Shown piece after piece: positions 7,231-11,527 of a DNA stretch of 11,527 bases (positions are counted from its first letter, which is position 1; every line of letters starts with the position of its first letter). The notes below the pieces were generated by a model. The model saw nothing but the letters and a program-made list of their open reading frames with translations. It was not told the origin of the DNA and ran no database searches. A program made the position numbers and the translations under genes. Location: positions 1 to 11,527 of the forward strand of contig JANXTQ010000068.1 in NCBI GenBank assembly GCA_025352305.1. The letters are read 5' to 3'. The DNA is from Actinomycetes bacterium (GTDB lineage: Bacteria > Actinomycetota > Acidimicrobiia > Acidimicrobiales > RAAP-2).

Positions 7231-7691
7231 CGCTCAGCATTTCGGCGATTCAGGTCGCCGATGGCGCGTTAGGACCTCTCGTTGAACGTGCGCTGAGCGA
7301 TCTGCGTAGCCACCGAGGTGGAGCACAACTAGAGAACGAGATTCTCGCGCTTTTGCCGAGTGGTGCGGGTAAGTCGCTGGTCGATTTACTCCTAGAGAAT
7401 CAGTGCGTCCAGGGCGCCTACCGAGAGGAAGTCCTGGCGGGAATCCTGGTCTGCTCGCTCGACTCTCGCTGCATTGTGGGCATCTACGTCGACCGCGACT
7501 TTCGTCGCCAGGGCGTAGCTCAGGCCCTCGTTCGCGACGCTCTCGGCCGCGACTCTGCGCCCGTTGATGCCTGGGTACTGCCGGGGGATCGAGCCATGAA
7601 ATCGCTATTTGAATCTGCGGGTTGGAAGGCCCGCCGACTAACTATGAGCGACGGGGCGAAGGGGTTCGACGAACCGGACGAGCGGGCTTAG
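7227..7691 (+). CDS. GNAT-family N-acetyltransferase
   Basis: GNAT enzymes move an acetyl group from acetyl-CoA to an amine on a small molecule or protein. The 154-aa product shows motif A at about 84-101, with a beta strand leading into the acetyl-CoA pyrophosphate loop RRQGVA (93-98), and a motif B-like helix MKSLFESAGWKA (124-135). The N-terminal half is helical and does not identify the substrate. The ATG overlaps the preceding stop by four bases (ATGA), so translation is probably coupled to the upstream gene. The last 50 bases overlap the end of the gene on the opposite strand. Family assignment is solid; substrate is unknown. Confidence 0.85.
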   Translation: MTLSISAIQVADGALGPLVERALSDLRSHRGGAQLENEILALLPSGAGKSLVDLLLENQCVQGAYREEVLAGILVCSLDSRCIVGIYVDRDFRRQGVAQALVRDALGRDSAPVDAWVLPGDRAMKSLFESAGWKARRLTMSDGAKGFDEPDERA

Positions 7692-9006
7692 TCGGCGGTG
7701 GTGGAGGCGGAACCTTCATACCGAGCAACTTGGCGAACTCGGGAATCGAACCAGCATTTTTAACCGCGAGGGCGCTGCACTCGGCGTCCGCCGGAATGCC
7801 GACGGGCTTGATGAGGCGTCGAACAGGCGACTCAACCGCTGTATTAACAATCTCTTTCCACATTGCCGGCGACGTCTCGGCCGTTAATGCCGCCGACGTC
7901 ATCGAGACAATCTTGGCGGCGGCTTCTGAGCTCACGCGCGTCGTGGGCTCGGGAGTACGAATAGTGAGTCGCAACGCCTCGAGAACGTCAGAGTTCTCCA
8001 GAGCGCGATCCAACTTGGCGGTCCACTCCGTGCGCAGTGCCTCGACGCGGGCGTTAAGTGCGCTCTGGAGTTCTTTGTGTTGAACGCGTGCTTCGTCGTC
8101 GAGATTGACCGTCTTTGAAGATGTCACGACGGCGCGCAGGTCGCGCAGACGCAACTCCTTGCCCGCACCAATCGCTCCGGCCGCACGATCTTTCCAGAAA
8201 GCGAGATTCGTCTTGCCGAGCAACTCTTCTGCAATCCGGTCAATTACCTCGGCATTGATCGTCGGGCGTCCTTGAGCTTCGGCGTTTCGGTTTTGCTCAG
8301 CGACCGCTTGGCGAACTGACGGCATGCCTCCGCGCAGAAGTTGTTCCGCGACGGGAAGTTGTTCGGCCGACAGCGATGCGAGCAGCGCGTTTCGAAAGGT
8401 GGTGGTGACGGGAGGCTGAGCGGGACCGGCGGGTCGTGCGCCACCGGCTCCGCGCGGTGCGCGTCGATCGGTGGAACGTGATCCATCGCGGTCCGTGCTC
8501 GCACGTGGGGAACGAGGACGATCACTAGTGGGACGCTCACTGCTGCTTCGATCCGACGGTGCGCGGTCCGCTCCGCTTCGATCCGAAGTCGGGCGAGCTC
8601 CGCGTGCGGGTCGTGACGCTCCGTCAGAACTCTTTCGCTCGCGAGGACCTCCGCTGCGGGGTCGATCGCTGCGAGAACCACGATCGGATCGATCGTCATC
8701 TCGACGTCCGCGACCCTTAGGGGCGTAAATCACTTGTACGTCAGGACCCTTTTGCTCGGGGACCAAAATACTGATGCGTTCATTTCGAGGATCCATGGGC
8801 GACGCCGTTTTCGGCGGCGCGACGGAGAGAACTTCAATGCTCTCCATGTCCTGTTCAATCTCAGCTCGATAGGTGCCGCCGACGGTGAATCCGCTGGCGA
8901 GCAGACTGACGTTCAGCACACCCTTCGGCTGACGCGCTCCGGCGGCTCGCCAAGTGGCGGTCGGGCCGTTAATACTCGTGATCTCGATATCAATGCGTCG
9001 CGACAT
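7642..9006 (-). CDS. Conserved hypothetical protein with Ser/Arg/Asp-rich disordered centre
   Basis: No enzymatic function can be assigned to this 454-aa protein. Residues 1-95 look beta-rich and compact. Residues 97-198 are low complexity, dominated by Arg, Ser, Asp, Gly and Pro, with many SDR/TDR/RS units, and are almost surely disordered. Residues 200-430 form a helical domain beginning TFRNALLASLSAEQLPVAEQ and containing RDLRAVV (288-294) and SPVRRLIKPVGIPAD (393-407). A run of six prolines (433-438) precedes a basic tail. I recall similar proteins in Acidimicrobiia-type genomes, always of unknown role. The RS/RG-like linker suggests nucleic-acid or ribosome association by analogy, which is inference. 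ATG 9006 is the natural start; a TAGATT box lies 9 bases upstream. The gene runs opposite to both neighbours and overlaps the GNAT gene by 50 bases. Confidence 0.82.
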   Translation of the reverse strand: MSRRIDIEITSINGPTATWRAAGARQPKGVLNVSLLASGFTVGGTYRAEIEQDMESIEVLSVAPPKTASPMDPRNERISILVPEQKGPDVQVIYAPKGRGRRDDDRSDRGSRSDRPRSGGPRERKSSDGASRPARGARPTSDRSGADRAPSDRSSSERPTSDRPRSPRASTDRDGSRSTDRRAPRGAGGARPAGPAQPPVTTTFRNALLASLSAEQLPVAEQLLRGGMPSVRQAVAEQNRNAEAQGRPTINAEVIDRIAEELLGKTNLAFWKDRAAGAIGAGKELRLRDLRAVVTSSKTVNLDDEARVQHKELQSALNARVEALRTEWTAKLDRALENSDVLEALRLTIRTPEPTTRVSSEAAAKIVSMTSAALTAETSPAMWKEIVNTAVESPVRRLIKPVGIPADAECSALAVKNAGSIPEFAKLLGMKVPPPPPPTKPARPVRRTPSPRRS

Positions 9007-9081
9007 AGCCCGTCTAATCTAACCGGTTTACCTGGTCGAGAAATTTAAGGCGATTTTCAATCGATTCTTATGAGCGTTGCA

Positions 9082-9087
9082 TAGCAT
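9082..9087 (+). promoter_or_regulatory. Possible -10 box for a leaderless htrA transcript
   Basis: TAGCAT ends 6 bases before ATG 9094, the same geometry as at 630 and 1324. The 87-base divergent spacer (9007-9093) between this gene and the one on the minus strand must hold both promoters; no clear -35 element is seen for either. Confidence 0.42.
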
Positions 9088-9093
9088 GACCTC

Positions 9094-10413
9094 ATGAGCG
9101 ATCTGAGCGGTTCAAGTTCGAATGTTCCGTCGGACGAGTGGAGTTCGCCTGCAGCTCACTCGAGCACGCCCGAGGCCCCTGCTTCGAGCGAGACGGCGCC
9201 ACAACCGGCCAGCGCGGCACCGTCGCCCACGGCCGTATGGCCAACTCCGGGTTCACCAACGGCGTTGATTCCCGTCTCCTCGGCGAGCGAACTGTCCAGC
9301 CAGGTGGCAAAACGTCGAACCGATTGGACCCAACGGGTTTCGCTGTTGCTCGTAGCGGGCCTCATTGGTGGACTGGCGGGCCATTTCGCCTCCAGTTCCT
9401 CCAAGCCCACCTACGTCATTAGGACCTCCAACGACGCTCCGACCGGTCAGCTGCTCTCGAGCGGCAAGACCATTCCCGCGCTCGTCAATCAAGTCACCCC
9501 GTCAGTTGTTTCCATTGACGTTCGCACCGCCTCTCAGGAGGACCAGGGGACCGGCATGATCATTACCGCCGACGGGCTGATTGTGACCAATAATCACGTC
9601 ATTGCCGCCGCGGCAGCCGGCGGAACGGTCACGGTCACCCTTTCGGGATCAACAGCGGCTATCCCCGCGGTACTCGTTGGATCCGATCCGAGCGAGGACG
9701 TGGCACTCATTCGCGCGCAAGGTCAAAGCAATCTGCCCACGGTCACTCTCGGCAACTCGGACCTTTTGGTTACCGGTGATTCAGTGCTCGCCATTGGTAA
9801 CGCTCTCGGTCTCGCGGCGGGGACCCCTTCAGTGACCGAGGGCATTGTGTCCGCTCTTGGTCGCACCGTCACGGCGGGCAACGGATCGAGCAGTGAGACC
9901 TTGCACAACATGATCCAAACCGACGCCGCGATTAACCCTGGTAATTCGGGGGGACCGTTGCTCGACGCGGCTGGTCAGGTTATTGGAATGAACACCGCCG
10001 TGGCCGGATCTCTGCCCGACGGCACGTCGGCTCAAAACATTGGCTTCGCCATACCCGTTTCTAAAATTAAGTCGCTGTTGGCGCAGCTACGTCGCGGCGG
10101 CACGGCGCACTCCAGTGGTGCCTACCTCGGGGTGCAGATTTCTACTCTGACTCCCGCGGTCGCGCGCTCGTACGGATTTACAACCAAGTCCGGTGCGCTA
10201 GTGCTCGCGGTAGTTCCCGGTGACTCAGCGGACGCAGCAGGCATTCGCCAAGGCGACATCATTGTTCAGATCGGTAGTCGAACTATTGGCTCCGCCACCG
10301 ACGTCACCACGGCCATACATCGAAGTCACGTTGGTCAGCGCATCAAAATTGTGCTCATCCGTAACAACGTGAGGACCACGCTGTACGCGACGCTCGGACG
10401 AGCGCCGGCCTAA
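9094..10413 (+). CDS. HtrA/DegP-type serine protease, membrane anchored, with PDZ domain
   Basis: This is an S1C-family protease and chaperone acting on misfolded or regulatory proteins outside the cytoplasmic membrane. The 439-aa product has a Ser/Pro/Ala-rich cytoplasmic N-terminus (1-75), one membrane anchor (about 82-99), a trypsin-like domain (about 125-330) and one PDZ domain (about 343-437). The catalytic triad is complete: His168 in TNNHV, Asp202 in SEDVALI and Ser285 in NPGNSGGPLL. This layout matches the anchored HtrA forms of actinobacteria, several of which exist per genome (degP, htrA, pepD types), so I give no symbol. ATG 9094 is preferred because a TANNNT box stands 6 bases before it. 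The stop shares four bases with the stop of the convergent dehydrogenase gene. Confidence 0.94.
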   Translation: MSDLSGSSSNVPSDEWSSPAAHSSTPEAPASSETAPQPASAAPSPTAVWPTPGSPTALIPVSSASELSSQVAKRRTDWTQRVSLLLVAGLIGGLAGHFASSSSKPTYVIRTSNDAPTGQLLSSGKTIPALVNQVTPSVVSIDVRTASQEDQGTGMIITADGLIVTNNHVIAAAAAGGTVTVTLSGSTAAIPAVLVGSDPSEDVALIRAQGQSNLPTVTLGNSDLLVTGDSVLAIGNALGLAAGTPSVTEGIVSALGRTVTAGNGSSSETLHNMIQTDAAINPGNSGGPLLDAAGQVIGMNTAVAGSLPDGTSAQNIGFAIPVSKIKSLLAQLRRGGTAHSSGAYLGVQISTLTPAVARSYGFTTKSGALVLAVVPGDSADAAGIRQGDIIVQIGSRTIGSATDVTTAIHRSHVGQRIKIVLIRNNVRTTLYATLGRAPA

Positions 10414-11177
10414 GCCACCGTTGCGATTCCGCCGTCGACGGGAAGAATCACTCCGGTGATGTAGCTCGCGGCTCGTGATGAAAGAAATATGGCAGCTCCG
10501 GCCATATCGTCGGGGCGACCAATTCTCTTCATCGGTGCGCCCTTGGCAATGGTGTCGCCGAATGCTTCCAGAGTCGACTTCATCATTTTCGATTCGAAGG
10601 GACCCGGAGCAATGGCGTTGACTGTGACGTTCGGAGCGAGGGCCTTAGCGAGGTGCCGCGTGAGCTGATGAACAGCGGCCTTGGATGCGGAGTAGGCGTA
10701 GGTCTCCATGATCGGAACGTGGATGCCATCAATGGATCCAATATTGATAACGCGACTCGGCTCATCAGCCGAGCCGTGTGCCTCGAGCAGAGGGCGAAGA
10801 AATTTGGTCAGGTGAAAGACGCCTTTGACGTTGAGTGCGAGTACCCGTTCGAATGCGGACTCGTCGTACTCGGCCATTGGCGCGCCCCAGGTCGCACCCG
10901 CATTGTTAATCAGTACATCGAGGTGGTCTTCTCGCGACGCAATCTCTTGAGCTAAGCGCGAGCACTCCGACTCGCTCGACAGGTCCGCAGGGATCGCGAT
11001 GCACGTTCCCGATTTACTCAGCTCTGCCGCCAATGCCTCGCACACGTCTGCTTTGCGCGACGAAATGTAGACCTTCGCGCCCGCGTCAACGAAACCACGA
11101 GCAATCATCTCGCCAATTCCGCGACTTCCGCCGGTGATCAGTACCACTTTGCCCGAAACACTAAAGAGATCGCTCAT
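10410..11177 (-). CDS. Short-chain dehydrogenase/reductase, RhlG/FabG-like
   Basis: This is a classical SDR oxidoreductase of 255 residues. It shows the Rossmann cofactor motif TGGSRGIG (15-22), Arg41 after the second strand (which favours NADP(H)), Asp65, NNAG (91-94), catalytic Ser148, and the YSASK pair Tyr162/Lys166, all intact. The opening SGKVVLITGGSRGIG, the AIPADLSSE segment and the RVINIGS strand resemble the RhlG-type 3-oxoacyl-ACP reductases as I recall them, but SDR substrates cannot be read from sequence. A second gene of the same family lies 38 bases upstream on the same strand and is about two thirds identical over the shared C-terminal 99 residues. The 3' end overlaps the protease gene by four bases in convergent orientation. 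Confidence 0.92.
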   Translation of the reverse strand: MSDLFSVSGKVVLITGGSRGIGEMIARGFVDAGAKVYISSRKADVCEALAAELSKSGTCIAIPADLSSESECSRLAQEIASREDHLDVLINNAGATWGAPMAEYDESAFERVLALNVKGVFHLTKFLRPLLEAHGSADEPSRVINIGSIDGIHVPIMETYAYSASKAAVHQLTRHLAKALAPNVTVNAIAPGPFESKMMKSTLEAFGDTIAKGAPMKRIGRPDDMAGAAIFLSSRAASYITGVILPVDGGIATVA

Positions 11178-11184
11178 GCAGCGA

Positions 11185-11190
11185 AGTGTA
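11185..11190 (-). promoter_or_regulatory. Possible -10 box for a leaderless transcript of the first dehydrogenase
   Basis: On the minus strand TACACT ends 7 bases before the ATG at 11177, inside the 38-base gap between the two dehydrogenase genes. It would let the downstream copy be expressed on its own as well as by read-through. No Shine-Dalgarno sequence at proper spacing is visible in the gap. Confidence 0.4.
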
Positions 11191-11215
11191 GGGGAGTGGG
11201 TATCGCCGTTCTAAA

Positions 11216-11527
11216 TCAGCGAGCGCTCGCCGCCCCACCGTCGACGGACAGAATGGCGCCCGTAATAAACGAGCCTGCTCGCGACGCGAGAAAGATTGCG
11301 GCTCCCGCCATGTCGTCGGGACGTCCAATTCGCTTAAGTGGCGTTCGGGCCACGATCTGTTCGCCGGCTGACTGCAGAGTGGCGGCCATCATCTTTGATT
11401 CAAAGGCTCCCGGCGCGATGGCGTTGACGGTGATCGTCGGTGCCAACTCGTTGGCCAGGTGTCGACTCAACTGGTGAACAGCGGCCTTGGACGCGGCGTA
11501 GGCAAAAGCCGTACCACTCGGTCCGGC
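11216..11527 (-). CDS. Second short-chain dehydrogenase/reductase, C-terminal part (5' end outside window)
   Basis: Only the last 103 residues are present; the frame is open to the window edge. The fragment begins just before the catalytic YAASK motif and contains the substrate-loop segment AIAPGAFESKMM, then KRIGRPDDMAGAAIFLASRA and the closing SVDGGAAS. These align without gaps to the neighbouring dehydrogenase, with 67 of 99 positions identical by hand count. The differences concentrate in the helix after the ESKMM segment, the region that usually shapes the substrate pocket, so the two copies may have different substrates. The Rossmann N-terminus cannot be checked. Confidence 0.9.
   Translation of the reverse strand, partial: AGPSGTAFAYAASKAAVHQLSRHLANELAPTITVNAIAPGAFESKMMAATLQSAGEQIVARTPLKRIGRPDDMAGAAIFLASRAGSFITGAILSVDGGAASAR

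Noticed and set aside
8244..8699. Open frame overlapping the RS-rich linker in another minus-strand frame, plus a plus-strand one at 8471-8728
   Set aside because: Both arise from the repetitive, stop-poor linker sequence; the 454-aa frame has folded flanking domains and fits the gene context.
8471..8700. Nucleotide repetition in the Ser/Arg/Asp linker, considered as a CRISPR or tandem repeat array
   Set aside because: Units are short and irregular, stay in frame with the protein, and have no constant repeat-spacer period.
10391..10404. GC-rich inverted repeat CGCTCG-GA-CGAGCG at the end of the protease gene
   Set aside because: It lies within coding sequence, the loop is only two bases, and no T-run follows on either strand.

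Overview
The window (about 11.5 kb, moderately high GC, one coding style throughout) reads as ordinary chromosome of an actinobacterium. The lineage signs are the C-terminus of the Pup ligase PafA (pupylation is mainly actinobacterial), a HelY-type DEVH helicase directly after tatC, a DUF4193-like zinc-ribbon protein, GTG starts, and recurring TANNNT boxes 6-7 nt before start codons as expected for leaderless mRNAs. An Acidimicrobiia-like member is my best guess, but that is inference. No mobile element, CRISPR array, rRNA or tRNA gene was recognised, and no gene-free stretch exceeds about 100 bases.

Layout. Positions 2-6254 (+) form a co-directional block: pafA (3' end), signal peptidase I (lepB), a TatA/TatB-family subunit, tatC, helY and a 537-aa protein made of two ThyX-like halves. 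Spacing is tight (tatC/helY overlap by 4 bases; helY to the ThyX-like gene is 12 bases). Positions 6295-7691 (+) form a second unit with its own -35/-10-like promoter: an acidic zinc-ribbon protein, a small helical protein and a GNAT acetyltransferase, joined by 14- and 4-base overlaps. Positions 7642-9006 (-) hold a 454-aa protein with a Ser/Arg/Asp-rich disordered middle, overlapping the GNAT gene tail-to-tail by 50 bases. Positions 9094-10413 (+) encode an HtrA/DegP-type membrane-anchored protease. Positions 10410-11527 (-) carry two tandem, closely related short-chain dehydrogenases, the upstream one cut by the window edge.

How the genes fit together. The first block joins protein fate functions (pupylation, signal-peptide cleavage, folded-protein export) with an RNA/DNA helicase. 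The pafA-tat-helY order recalls the known pafA-pafB-pafC-tatA-tatC-helY arrangement of actinobacteria, but here lepB sits where pafB and pafC would be. HtrA adds extracytoplasmic protein quality control.

The most unusual item is the tandem ThyX-like protein. By hand alignment its N-terminal half keeps the Glu/Ser/Arg side of the ThyX substrate site and has lost the RHR and NAR residues, while its C-terminal half keeps RHR and NAR and has lost Glu/Ser/Arg. This suggests one composite active site per chain, or a changed function. The second cross-cutting observation is the repeated TANNNT-N6/7-start pattern at four genes.
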